The notes under the pieces were generated by a model. The model saw only the letters and a list, made by a program, of their open reading frames with translations, did no database searches and was not told where the DNA came from. Below are positions 1 through 12,706 of a stretch of DNA of 64,000 nucleotides, one piece after another. The translations under genes and the position numbers were made by a program. The stretch is from Halocaridina rubra (taxonomy: Eukaryota; Arthropoda; Malacostraca; Decapoda; Atyidae), in assembly GCA_037179515.1 (NCBI GenBank), contig JAXCGZ010005683.1:174021-238020 (forward strand), given 5' to 3'. Within the stretch, counting starts at the first letter, position 1. Each line of letters starts with the position of its first letter.

Positions 1-2701
1 CGGCAAAGAACTTTTCTTACGAAGCTTCAAACTATGACCTCTAGTTCTAGAGCCTGCCATATCAAAATATCGATCCCTATCCACTCTTATCATGACCATG
101 AAGGAATTTAAAGACTGTCACCATATCCCATCTCAATCTTTTAGCTTCGAGTGATGATAAGTCTAATTCCCTCAGCCTCTCATCATAACTGAGATTACGT
201 ATTTCTGGCACCAGTTTCGTGGCATGTCTTTGAACTTTTTCAAGCTTAGCTATGTGCTTTTTCAAGTGTGGATCCCAAAAGGGGGCTGCATATTCGAGTT
301 TTAGCCTCACATAGGTTACATAAATATTTCTGAACATTTCCTTGTCCATGTGCCTGAAGGCTACCATTACATTTGATAAGAAGGCATATGCTGCCCTTAC
401 TATGCCATTTATATATATTTCTGGAGACATATCTGCCAGTATGTTTACATCTAGATCTCTCTCATTTTCTGTCACTTGAAGTTGTACTCCAGCCACCGAG
501 TAGTTAAGCTTGGGCCTTCTTGCACTTGTACCCATTCTCTTTACCTTACATTTTGAAGTATTGAATTTCATTAGCCACTTTTCTGACCACTCATGCAGAT
601 ATTTAGATCTTCTTGAAGTTCTCTACCAGAGTTCTTGTTTTTTACTTTCTTCACAATCTTTGCATCATCTGCAAACATATTCAAGAAAGAATTTACAGAC
701 TCTGGTTGGTTATTTACATATACAAGGAACAAAAGTGGCCCTAAAACTGAACCCTGTGGACTCCACCACTAACTCTTCTCTATTCAGACACTGAGTATCT
801 TACTCTAACACTATGTTTCCTTCCTTCTCAGTAAGTTTTTATCCATTCCAAGACATTCCACCTATTCAAGGCATTGCTTGCAGCTTCCTAATAAGTCTCC
901 CATGTGGAACAGTGTCAAACGCTTTCTGGAAGTTTAGGAATATGCAATCTGCCAAGCACTCTCTTTCCTGTAATATTCGGCTTACCTCATCATAAAATTC
1001 TAAGAAGTTTGTTACTGTTGATCTACCTTCTCTGAAGCCATGTTGCCTCACTGGCAAAAAGTTGAAGGATTCCAAGTGAAGAGAGATTTGTTTCCTTAGT
1101 AGTTTCTCCATAACTTTGCAAACTATGCTGGTCAAGGAAACTGGTCTATAGTTCAGAGCCATATCCCTCCTTCCCTTTTTGAAGATAGGTATCACGTTTG
1201 CTTGTTTCCAGCATCTTGGAATCTCCCCTGACTCCAGTGACTTTTTAAATATGATACTTAGTGCACTTGATATTGAGTTTGCGCATTTTTTAAGTACATG
1301 AGGGGATACGTCATCAGGACCTGTAGCTTTATGAACATCTAACTCCATCAGCGCTTTGCATACCATAGTGCCTGTAAGGTTGATGTACTCTAATACAAGC
1401 CCTTGAGCTTTTATCTCTGCAATCTGAGGGGGTGGGGTATTTTCTACTGTAAATACTGACTGAAACTCCTTGTTCAATTCTTTGCAGATCTTTTCATTCA
1501 TCTCAGTGATGCTTCAATCCAAACTCTTAAGCCTTAAAACCAGTTCTTTTACCTTCAGTTTTCCTCTGATAATGTTGTGGAAATGCTTGGGATTATCTTT
1601 ACCCTTCCTGGTGATATTTCTCTCATAGTGTCTCTTGGCCTCACTTCTTTTACTTAGGTAGTCATTTCTTGCTCTTTTGTAGGTTTGCCAGGTATTTATG
1701 TTTTTTCTCCTCCTATGCCTTTTCCAGCATTTGTCTCTAAACTCCTTAGCTCTTTTATACTCATTATCGAACCATTTCTCTCTGGCATGAATTGCACTTA
1801 CTTTGGTGACAGGTATGCAGCAATCTACTATCTTCCCATATTTCTCACAAAAGATGTCATACATTTCTTGTACAGATTTGTTGTAAAATAAGGTTCTACA
1901 GTCAATAATTGCAAATAGCTCATTCATTTTGATGTAATCTACTTTCGGATACTTCCTCCTCATGTCCTCAGTGCCTCTACTCTCAGGCATAATATCTTCA
2001 ATGATATATTCCATCAACAACATACATTGGTCACTCTTTCCAATTGGTGATTCATACTCATTTTTTTCAAAATCCAACACAGTATCTGTGAATACTAGAT
2101 CATGTAGTGATGGCTCATCCCCACCCCTAGCCCTCGTTGGTTACAGTACAAGTTGGTATAGGAAAGTCCCTTGTACGCAATCTAGGAATCTTGCCCCGAA
2201 TGAGTCCTCACCACTGTGTGGGTCAAGATTTATCCAATCTATCTCTTTATGATTAAAATCTCCCATGATCAAAATCCTACATTTTCTCTCCCGTGCCATG
2301 TTAACAACTGAGTTTATGACTTCAATAGTACCTATATGACTTTCCTCATAATCTTCTAGCCTATTCTGGTTCCTTGGTGGGTTATATACAACACTTATTA
2401 TACTGTTCTCTGACCCAGTATTTATGCGAGCAACAAGAAATTCCTTGAACTCACTTTCTATAGCCAAGTTTATTTCTTCAACCTGAATCCTTTCACTTAT
2501 GAGCAGTGCTATCCCTCCACCAGTCCTCTCAGATATTTCAACCCTTAATATTCTGAAGCCCTCAAGAAAAACTGTGACACTGTTTATGTCCTCACTCAAC
2601 TTAGTCTCTGTGATTGCTACTATATATGCCTTGCTGTTGTGAATCCTATCTTTTAATTCTACTGCCTTACCAGCTAATCCATCAGCATTTGTGTATAACA
2701 A
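1..2701 (-). pseudogene. LINE-A ORF2 (endonuclease + reverse transcriptase) of LA-1, broken
   Basis: Open segments read EN at 2701-2141 (YTNADGLAG, ITETKLSE, MGDFNHKEIDW), linker at 2080-1514, RT fingers/palm at 1501-866, and RT C-terminal part at 571-77. Single-base losses break the frame near 755 (tgtggactcc, where other copies have tgtggaactcc) and near 860 (acattccacc, where others have acatttccacc). At RT motif A the sequence reads FLNFQKAFD where other copies read FLDFQKAFD, so the metal-binding Asp is Asn (a GAC to AAC change). The protein would have nicked target DNA and copied its own RNA. This copy cannot. Confidence 0.9.
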
Positions 2702-2703
2702 TC

Positions 2704-3775
2704 TTAATGAGGCCCCATCCCCTGATCTTCTGTCATTATCTTCTTTATCTCCCCTTTGTCTGGAAGAATTGCTAAATGGAAATTTTTCCTCTCTTCTTCA
2801 ATTCTTTCCTCATTTAACCTTCTTGTCTCTTGCAACAAGTTTTTCATCTCTCCCATTTCTTCCTGTGTTCTGTATCGTCTAATGAACACTTCTTTGAATT
2901 CTTGAATGTTTTTTAGGCTTTTTTTTCTCAACAATATTTCCCTACATGTTTCCCCTTTCTCAAAGGTTACATTTGTTGGTCTCTGCTTTCCTTCCCTGGA
3001 ATATTTGCCTAGTTGGTGAATGCTAACAATATCCTCAGGACCACAAACTACTCCAAGCTTTCTTATCAGGTCTACAACCCTACCTTTATTTTCTTCAAGT
3101 CTCCCCTGCCATGTTGGCTCCTGGGATTCGCTTATGCCTGAGATTATCACTGTCGTCTCTTTATCAAGTGCCTGTTTAATCAGTGGATTTGCCCTTTCCA
3201 TCACAACATCTTTCATTTTTTCGATTACAGTCTCTTTATAGTCAACAGTTTGTATGTTTTCCAGTGCCACCAACTTTACAGCCTCTTTTACTGCCACATT
3301 CCCCTTTTGTGCATCAGCAAACGAAGTTTTCTTGGCATCATGTTCCATATTCAGCTCCTGGAACTCTTTTCTAAACTGTTCAATGTTTTCCTTAATCTGG
3401 ACATTCTAAGCTGCAATCTCGTCTCTCTCAGAAAAGAGTAGTGAACTAACATCTAATTCCTTTAGGTTGTCATTCAGCTATTTGTTTTTATCTTCTTGTT
3501 TAGAAATTCTGGTTTCTAGTTAACTCTTTTACTTCTTTATTCGTTTTTTCTAGTTCCTTTCTCTCCTGCCCTTGTGATTTAATTGCTTCCTCCAAAAATC
3601 TTATTTCCTGTCTGAGTGTTTCATTCACTTTCATTTCTCTATCCATATTCCGAATTTTATCATCAAGGCTTATAACCATTGTCTCTAAATCCTTGATTTC
3701 CTATTTTAATCTCTTAATAGCTACCCCTCCTACCGACCCATGGGTGGCAGAGGTTTGGGACAGTGATGGATTCAT
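2704..3775 (-). pseudogene. LINE-A ORF1 (coiled coil + RRM-like RNA-binding protein) of LA-1, broken
   Basis: The last 214 residues are open (3348-2704) and end GMGPH-stop immediately before ORF2. Visible elements are TTVIISGISESQE (beta-strand-like), VVDLIRKLGVVCG (helix), RPTNVTFEKGETCREILLRKKSL and a charged C-terminal helix. This is the layout of coiled coil, RRM-like domain and CTD seen in ORF1 proteins of the L1 type, which bind the element RNA as a chaperone. The N-terminal part (from the ATG at 3775) is a lysine/glutamate-rich coiled coil interrupted by a TAG near 3703 and by a frameshift near 3520. The domain assignment is by pattern, not by search. Confidence 0.78.
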
Positions 3776-4430
3776 TTTGATGTTTTCCCTTTCACTGAAT
3801 ATAGAAAGAAGAAGAGAAAGAGAAAAAAAGAGAGAAAAACTTTTATCTAAGCTTCACACAGTATTTTTATATCTTCATATAAGTGCAATTTAGTGACTAA
3901 ATTTATCTCTTTTCTTGTAACACACATCTTAACTTACAAATTTGACTATGGTAATTTGAGGATAAAAAGAAAAAAATGCAAACAAAAACAAAAGTGAACT
4001 TGAAGAAAAATTCAAATTTATATCTGAGGAGACACCCACCTGTTTCTGCTATATATTCTTCTTAACTGATAAACTCACTTGCTAACCAAGATATGTTATC
4101 ACAGGATCAGACTTTACATTTAACGCAATATATATACAAAATAAAAAATAATGAAAGAGAAAGCTAAAAGAAAAGAAATAAATTGAGGAAAATAAGACAG
4201 CTGTGCTTCTTGGCAACTTAACTCAGTACTGTTGACAGGTGTATTTTTGTTATTCATTTAATTATTCGAATATTTCGTGTATCAAACTAAGTATCAAAGT
4301 AATATAAATGGTAAGGATACTGATTTTAACAATATATGGTACCACAGGATAAGGTAAACGGCTTAAGAGCTCTCCCAATTTACAAAAAAAAATTGGTAAT
4401 GTGATGTCATGGCTTAACATCTGGCAACTC

Positions 4431-4493
4431 TGTGTGTGTGTGTGTGTATTTACCTAATTGTATTTACCTAATTGTATTTACCTAATTGTGTTT
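4431..4493 (-). repeat. (TG)n plus three 14-bp repeats at the 3' terminus of LA-2
   Basis: On the plus strand a (TG)n run is followed by three copies of the 14-mer ATTTACCTAATTGT and then the conserved 3' UTR hairpin. Most other copies carry GATTACCTAATTGT in place of ATTTACCTAATTGT. Across the window the 14-mer occurs one to four times per copy. Short tandem repeats at the extreme 3' end are typical of CR1/L2-group LINEs and are thought to arise during priming of reverse transcription. Confidence 0.85.
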
Positions 4494-4550
4494 ACGGGAA
4501 AGAGCCCAAAGCTCGTATATTCCCGTCTCCTGATCGGTTCCATTTTATAC

Positions 4551-7371
4551 TTAGTGATACTTATCATACCTGTTCTTAAAACTATGGATTGAGATAGCAT
4601 TAACTATCTCCTCGCTTAGCCAATTCCAATTATCAACTACTCTTACACTGAAAAAGTATTTCCTTACATCCTGCAAAGAACTTTTCTTACGAAGCTTCAA
4701 ACCATGACCCCTAGTTCTAGAGCCTGCCATATCAAAATATCGGTCCCTATCCACTCTATCATAACCATGAAGGAATTTAAAGACTGTCACCATATCCCCC
4801 CTCAATCTTCTAGCTTCGAGTGATGGTCAGTCTAATTCCCTCAGCCTCTCATCATAACTGAGATTGCGTATTTCTGGCACCAGTGTCGGGGCATGTCTTT
4901 GAACTTTTTCAAGCTTAGCTATGTGCTTTTTCAAGTGTGGATTCCAAAAGAGGGCTGCATATTCGGGTTTTGGCCTCACATAGGTTACTTAAATATTTCT
5001 GAACATTTCCTTGTCCATGTGCCTGAAATTTACCCTTACATTTAATAAGAATGCATATGCTGCCCTTATTATGCCATTTATATGTATTTCTGGAGACAAA
5101 TCTGCCAGTATGTTTACTCCTAGATCTCTCTCATTTTCTGTCTCTTGAAGTTGCACTCCTGCCACCGAGTAGTCAAGCTTGGGCCTTCTTGCACTTGTAC
5201 CCATTCTCATTACCTTACATTTTGAAGTATTGAATTTCATTAGCCACTTTTCTGACCACTCATGCAGATTATTTAGATCCTCCTGAAGTTCTCTACCATT
5301 GTTCTCGTTTTTTACTTTCTTCACAATCTTTGCATCATCTGCAAACATATTCATGAATGAATTTACAGACTCTGGTTGGTTATTTACATATACAAGGAAC
5401 AAAAGTGGCCCTAAAACTGAACCCTGTGGACTCCACCACTAACTCTTCTCTATTCAGACACTGAGTATCTTACTCTAACACTATGTTTCCTTCCTTCTCA
5501 GTAAGTTTTTATCCATTCCAAGACATTCCACCTATTCAAGGCATTGCTTGCAGCTTCCTAATAAGTCTCCCATGTGGAACAGTGTCAAACGCTTTCTGGA
5601 AGTTTAGGAATATGCAATCTGCCAAGCACTCTCTTTCCTGTAATATTCGGCTTACCTCATCATAAAATTCTAAGAAGTTTGTTACTGTTGATCTACCTTC
5701 TCTGAAGCCATGTTGCCTCACTGGCAAAAAGTTGAAGGATTCCAAGTGAAGAGAGATATGTTTCCTTAGTAGTTTCTCCATAACTTTGCAAACTATGCTG
5801 GTCAAGGAAACTGGTCTATAGTTCAGAGCCGTATCCCTCCTTCCCTTTTTGAAGATAGGTATCACGTTTGCTTGTTTCCAGCATCTTGGAATCTCCCCTG
5901 ACTCCAGTGACTTTTTAAATATGATACTTAGTGCACTTGATATTGAGTTTGCGCATTTTTTAAGTACATGAGGGGATACGTCATCAGGACCTGTAGCTTT
6001 ATGAACATCTAACTCCATCAGCGCTTTGCATACCATAGTGCCTGTAAGGTTGATGTACTCTAATACAAGCCCTTGAGCTTCTATCTCTGCAATCTGAGGG
6101 GGTGGGGTATTTTCTACTGTAAATACTGACTGAAACTTCTTGTTCAATTCTTTGCAGATCTTTTCATTCATCTCAGTGATGCTTCAATCCAAACTCTTAA
6201 GCCTTAAAACCAGTTCTTTTACCTTCAGTTTTCCTCTGATAATGTTGTGGAAATGCTTGGGATTATCTTTACCCTTCCTGGTGATATTTCTCTCATAGTG
6301 TCTCTTGGCCTCACTTCTTTTACTTAGGTAGTTATTTCTTGCTCTTTTGTAGGTTTGCCAGGTATTTATGTTTTTTCTCCTCCTATGCCTTTTCCAGCAT
6401 TTGTCTCTAAACTCCTTAGCTCTTTTATACTCATTATCGAACCATTTCTCTCTGGCATGAATTGCACTTACTTTGGTGACAGGTATGCAGCAATCTACTA
6501 TCTTCCCATATTTCTCACAAAAGATGTCATACATTTCTTGTACAGATTTGTTGTAAAATAAGGTTCTACAGTCAATAATTGCAAATAGCTCATTCATTTT
6601 GATGTAATCTACTTTCGGATACTTCCTCCTCATGTCCTCAGTGCCTCTACTCTCAGGCATAATATCTTCAATGATATATTCCATCAACAACATACATTGG
6701 TCACTCTTTCCAATTGGTGATTCATACTCATTTTTTTCAAAATCCAACACAGTATCTGTGAATACTAGATCATGTAGTGATGGCTCATCCCCACCCCTGG
6801 CCCTCGTTGGTTACAGTACAAGTTGGTATAGGAAAGTCCCTTGTACGCAATCTAGGAATCTTGCCCCGAATGAGTCCTCACCACTGTGTGGGTCAAGATT
6901 TATCCAATCTATCTCTTTATGATTAAAATCTCCCATGATCAAAATCCTACATTTTCTCTCCCGTGCCATGTTAACAACTGAGTTTATGACTTCAATAGTA
7001 CCTATATGACTTTCCTCATAATCTTCTAGCCTATTCTGGTTCCTTGGTGGGTTATATACAACACTTATTATACTGTTCTCTGACCCAGTATTTATGTGAG
7101 CAACAAGAAATTCCTTGAACTCACTTTCTATAGCCAAGTTTATTTCTTCAACCTGAATCCTTTCACTTATGAGCAGTGCTATCCCTCCACCAGTCCTCTC
7201 AGATATTTCAACCCTTAATATTCTGAAGCCCTCAAGAAAAACTGTGACACTGTTTATGTCCTCACTCAACTTAGTCTCTGTGATTGCTACTATATATGCC
7301 TTGCTGTTGTGAATCCTATCTTTTAATTCTACTGCCTTACCAGCTAATCCATCAGCATTTGTGTATAACAA
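4551..7371 (-). pseudogene. LINE-A ORF2 of LA-2, broken
   Basis: Segments in order of translation are EN at 7371-6811, linker at 6750-6184, RT at 6171-5536, RT end at 5402-4989 and C-terminus at 4805-4551 (ends RYDKYH-stop). It shares the motif A Asp-to-Asn change (FLNFQKAFD) and the two single-base deletions of LA-1, so those lesions predate the duplication. A further frameshift and stop lie near 4988 (tacttaaatattt, where most copies have tacataaatattt). Confidence 0.9.
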
Positions 7372-7373
7372 TC

Positions 7374-8445
7374 TTAATGAGGCCCCATCCCCTGATCTTC
7401 TGTCATTATCTTCTTTATCTCCCCTTTGTCTGGAAGAATTGTTAAATGGAAATTTTTCCTCTCTTCTTCAATTCTTTCCTCATTTAACCTTCTTGTCTCT
7501 TGCAACAAGTTTTTCATCTCTCCCATTTCTTCCTGTGTTCTGTATCGTCTAATGAACACTTCTTTGAATTCTTGAATGTTTTTTAGGCTTTTTTTTCTCA
7601 ACAATATTTCCCTACATGTTTCCCCTTTCTCAAAGGTTACATTTGTTGGTCTCTGCTTTCCTTCCCTGGAATATTTGCCTAGTTGGTGAATGCTAACAAT
7701 ATCCTCAGGACCACAAACTACTCCAAGCTTTCTTATCAGGTCTACAACCCTACCTTTATTTTCTTCAAGTCTCCCCTGCCATGTTGGCTCCTGGGATTCG
7801 CTTATGCCTGAGATTATCACTGTCGTCTCTTTATCAAGTGCCTGTTTAATCAGTGGATTTGCCCTTTCCATCACAACATCTTTCATTTTTTTGATTACAG
7901 TCTCTTTATAGTCAACAGTTTGTATGTTTTCCAGTGCCACCAACTTTACAGCCTCTTTTACTGCCACATTCCCCTTTAGTGCATCAGCAAACGAAGTTTT
8001 CTTGGCATCATGTTCCATATTCAGCTCCTGGAACTCTTTTCTAAACTGTTCAATGTTTTCCTTAATCTGGACATTCTAAGCTGCAATCTCGTCTCTCTCA
8101 GAAAAGAGTAGTGAACTAACATCTAATTCCTTTAGGTTGTCATTCAGCTATTTGTTTTTATCTTCTTGTTTAGAAATTCTGGTTTCTAGTTAACTCTTTT
8201 ACTTCTTTATTCGTTTTTTCTAGTTCCTTTCTCTCCTGCCCTTGTGATTTAATTGCTTCCTCCAAAAATCTTATTTCCTGTCTGAGTGTTTCATTCACTT
8301 TCATTTCTCTATCCATATTCCGAATTTTATCATCAAGGCTTATAACCATTGTCTCTAAATCCTTGATTTCCTATTTTAATCTCTTAATAGCTACCCCTCC
8401 TACCGACCCATGGGTGGCAGAGGTTTGGGACAGTGATGGATTCAT
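7374..8445 (-). pseudogene. LINE-A ORF1 of LA-2, broken
   Basis: It is the near-identical duplicate of the LA-1 ORF1. The RRM-like and C-terminal part (214 residues) is open at 8018-7374. The coiled-coil N-terminus carries the same TAG and frameshift. It differs from LA-1 by a few substitutions (for example ADALKGN here against ADAQKGN there). Confidence 0.78.
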
Positions 8446-9100
8446 TTTGATGTTTTCCCTTTCACTGAATATAGAAAGAAGAAGAGAAAGAGAAAAAAAG
8501 AGAGAAAAACTTTTATCTAAGCTTCACACAGTATTTTTATATCTTCGTATAAGTGCAATTTAGTGACTAAATTTATCTCTTTTCTTGTAACACACATCTT
8601 AACTTACAAATTTGACTATGGTAATTTGAGGATAAAAAGAAAAAAATGCAAACAAAAACAAAAGTGAACTTGAAGAAAAATTCAAATTTATATCTGAGGA
8701 GACACCCACCTGTTTCTGCTATATATTCTTCTTAACTGATAAACTCACTTGCTAATCAAGATATGTTATCACAGGATCAGACTTTACATTTAACGCAATA
8801 TATATACAAAATAAAAAATAATGAAAGAGAAAGCTAAAAGAAAAGAAATAAATTGAGGAAAATAAGACAGCTGTGCTTCTTGGCAACTTAACTCAGTACT
8901 GTTGACAGGTGTATTTTTGTTATTCATTTAATTATTCGAATATTTCGTGTATCAAACTAAGTATCAAAGTAATATAAATGGTAAGGATACTGATTTTAAC
9001 AATATATGGTACCACAGGATAAGGTAAACGGCTTAAGAGCTCTCCCAATTTACAAAAAAAAATTGGTAATGTGATGTCATGGCTTAACATCTGGCAACTC

Positions 9101-11378
9101 TGTGTGTGTGTGTGTATTTACCTAATTGTATTTACCTAATTGTATTTACCTAATTGTGTTTACGGGAAAGAGCCCAAAGCTCGTATATTCCCGTCTCCTG
9201 ATCGGTTCCATTTTATACTTAGTGATACTTATCATACCTGTTCTTAAAACTATGGATTGAGATAGCATTAACTATCTCCTCGCTTAGCCAATTCCAATTA
9301 TCAACTACTCTTACACTGAAAAAGTATTTCCTTACATCCTGCAAAGAACTTTTCTTACGAAGCTTCAAACCATGACCCTTAGTTCTAGAGCCTGCCATAT
9401 CAAAATATCGGTCCCTATCCACTCTATCATAACCATGAAGGAATTTAAAGACTGTCACCATATCCCCCCTCAATCTTCTAGCTTCGAGTGATGGTCAGTC
9501 TAATTCCCTCAGCCTCTCATTATAACTGAGATTGCGTATTTCTGGCACCAGTGTCGGGGCATGTCTTTGAACTTTTTCAAGCTTAGCTATGTGCTTTTTC
9601 AAGTGTGGATTCCAAAAGAGGGCTGCATATTCGGGTTTTGGCCTCACATAGGTTACTTAAATATTTCTGAACATTTCCTTGTCCATGTGCCTGAAATCTA
9701 CCCTTACATTTAATAAGAATGCATATGCTGCCCTTATTATGCCATTTATATGTATTTCTGGAGACAAATCTGCCAGTATGTTTACTCCTAGATCTCTCTC
9801 ATTTTCTGTCTCTTGAAGTTGTACTCCTGCCACCGAGTAGTCAAGCTTGGGCCTTCTTGCACTTGTACCCATTCTCATTACCTTACATTTTGAAGTATTG
9901 AATTTCATTAGCCACTTTTCTGACCACTCATGCAGATTATTTAGATCCTCCTGAAGTTCTCTACCATTGTTCTCGTTTTTTACTTTCTTCACAATCTTTG
10001 CATCATCTGCAAACATATTCATGAATGAATTTACAGACTCTGGTAGGTCATTTACATATACAAGGAACAAAAGTGGCCCTAAAACTGAACCCTGTGGAAC
10101 TCCACTACTAACTCTTCTCCATTCAGACGCTGAGTGTCTTACTCTAACCCTCTGTTCCCTTCCTTCTAAGTAAGTTTTTATCCATTCCAAAACATTTCCA
10201 CCTATTCTAGCCATTGATTGCAGCTTCCTAATAAGTCTCCCATGTGGAACAGTGTCAAACGCTTTCTGGAAGTCTAGGAATATGCAATCTGCCCAGCCCT
10301 CTCTTTCCTGTAAGATTTGGCTTACCTCATCATAAAATTCTAATAAGTTTGTTACTGTTGATCTACCTTCTCTGAAGCAATGTTGCCTCACTGACAAAAA
10401 GTTGAAGGATTCCAAGTGAAGAGAGATATGTTTCCTTAGTAGTTTCTCCATAACTTTGCAAACTATGCTGGTCAAGGAAACTGGTCTATAGTTCAGAGCC
10501 GTATCTCTCCTTCCCTTTTTGAAGATAGGTATCACATTTGCTTGTTTCCAGCATCTTGGAATCTCCCCCGACTCCAGTGACTCCTTAAATATGATACTTA
10601 GTGCCACTGATATTGTGTTTGCGCATTTTTTAAGCACATGAGGGGATATGTCATCGGGACCTGTAGCTTTATGAACATCTAAATCCATCAGCGCTTTGCA
10701 TACCTCTGTGGCTGTAAGGTTTATGTTCTCTAATACCGGCTCTTGAGCTTCTATCACTGCAATCTGAGGGGGGTGGGGTATTTTCTACTGTAAATACTGA
10801 CTGAAACTCCTTGTTCAATTCTTTGCAGATCTCTTCATCCGTCTCAGTGATGCTTCCATCCGCTCTCTTTAGCCTTAAAACCTGTTCTTTTACCTTCAGT
10901 TTTCCTCTGATAAAGCTGTGGAAAAGCTTGGGATTTTATTTAGCCTTCCTGGTGATGTCCCTCTCATAGTCTCTCTCTGCCTCTCTCCTTTTACTTAGGT
11001 AGTCATTTCTTGCTCTTTTGTAGGTTTGCCAGGCATTTATGTTTTTTCTCCCCCTATACCTTTTCCAGCATATGTCTCTCCACTCCTTAGGTCTTTTACA
11101 TCCATTATCGAACCATTTCTCTCTGGCATGAATTACACCTACTTTGGTGACAGGTATGCAGCAATCTACTATCTTCCCATATTTCTCACAAAAGATGTCA
11201 TACATTTCTTGTACAGATTTGTTGTAAAATAAGGTTCTCCAGACAATAACTGCAAAAAGCTCATTCATTTTGATGTAATCTCCTTTCGGATAGTTCCTCC
11301 TCATGTCCTCAGTGCCTCTACAATCAGGAAGAATATCTTCAATGATATACTCCATCAACAACACACAGTGGTCACTCT
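9101..11378 (-). mobile_element. LINE-A copy 3 (LA-3), 5'-truncated
   Basis: Starts with (TG)n and three 14-bp repeats and runs through the 3' UTR and RT into the end of the endonuclease. It stops abruptly at the codons for SDHCVLLME, where gtcactct is followed by gtgtgtgcgtttgcg and not by the usual LINE sequence. Both ends therefore abut TG-rich sequence although no LINE-A lies to the right. That is evidence for insertion into a pre-existing TG microsatellite. Confidence 0.9.
9219..11378 (-). pseudogene. LINE-A ORF2 fragment (RT and end of EN) of LA-3
   Basis: A 366-codon open stretch at 10757-9657 holds RT motifs NYRPVSL, FLDFQKAFDTV (motif A with intact Asp), SGVPQGSVLGPLLF (motif B) and MFADDAKI (motif C). 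The frame is broken near 10768 by an extra G in the run after CTGA. A stop lies at 9657, and the C-terminal 84 codons continue at 9473-9219. The linker and EN remnant are readable at 11378-10936. Confidence 0.88.
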
Positions 11379-12660
<1,282 letters not shown>

Positions 12661-12706
12661 TTTGGTCATGTACGTATTATGTCTCGCGCCTGAAGTCAGA
12701 CAAACC

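Larger units (their letters stand above)
1..4430 (-). mobile_element. LINE-A copy 1 (LA-1), CR1-clade non-LTR retrotransposon, near full length
   Basis: Reading the minus strand, this copy holds a 5' region (3776-4430), ORF1, ORF2 endonuclease and reverse transcriptase. Its last ~130 bp lie beyond the left edge. The CR1 clade is inferred from the RT and thumb-region wording (GVPQGSVLGPLLFL, FADD, YVR.KLEYAAPFW, LEKVQRHATKLVP). The 5' border is the sequence CTGGCAACTC at 4421-4430, which runs straight into (TG)n belonging to the next copy. From about position 691 rightwards it is nearly identical to LA-2 at an offset of 4670 bp. To the left of that point the two differ. The copy is dead: several frameshifts, ORF1 stops and a mutated RT catalytic residue. 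Confidence 0.93.
4431..9100 (-). mobile_element. LINE-A copy 2 (LA-2), near full length, hybrid copy
   Basis: This copy spans from its 3' tail at 4431 to the 5' border CTGGCAACTC at 9091-9100, again followed directly by (TG)n. To the right of about 5375 it matches LA-1 almost base for base, including the odd ggttggttatttac variant and both RT frameshifts. To the left of about 5360 it matches LA-3 instead, including agattgcgtatttctggcaccagtgtcggggc-type variants. It is therefore the hybrid product expected from unequal crossing-over between two LINE-A copies. Confidence 0.92.
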
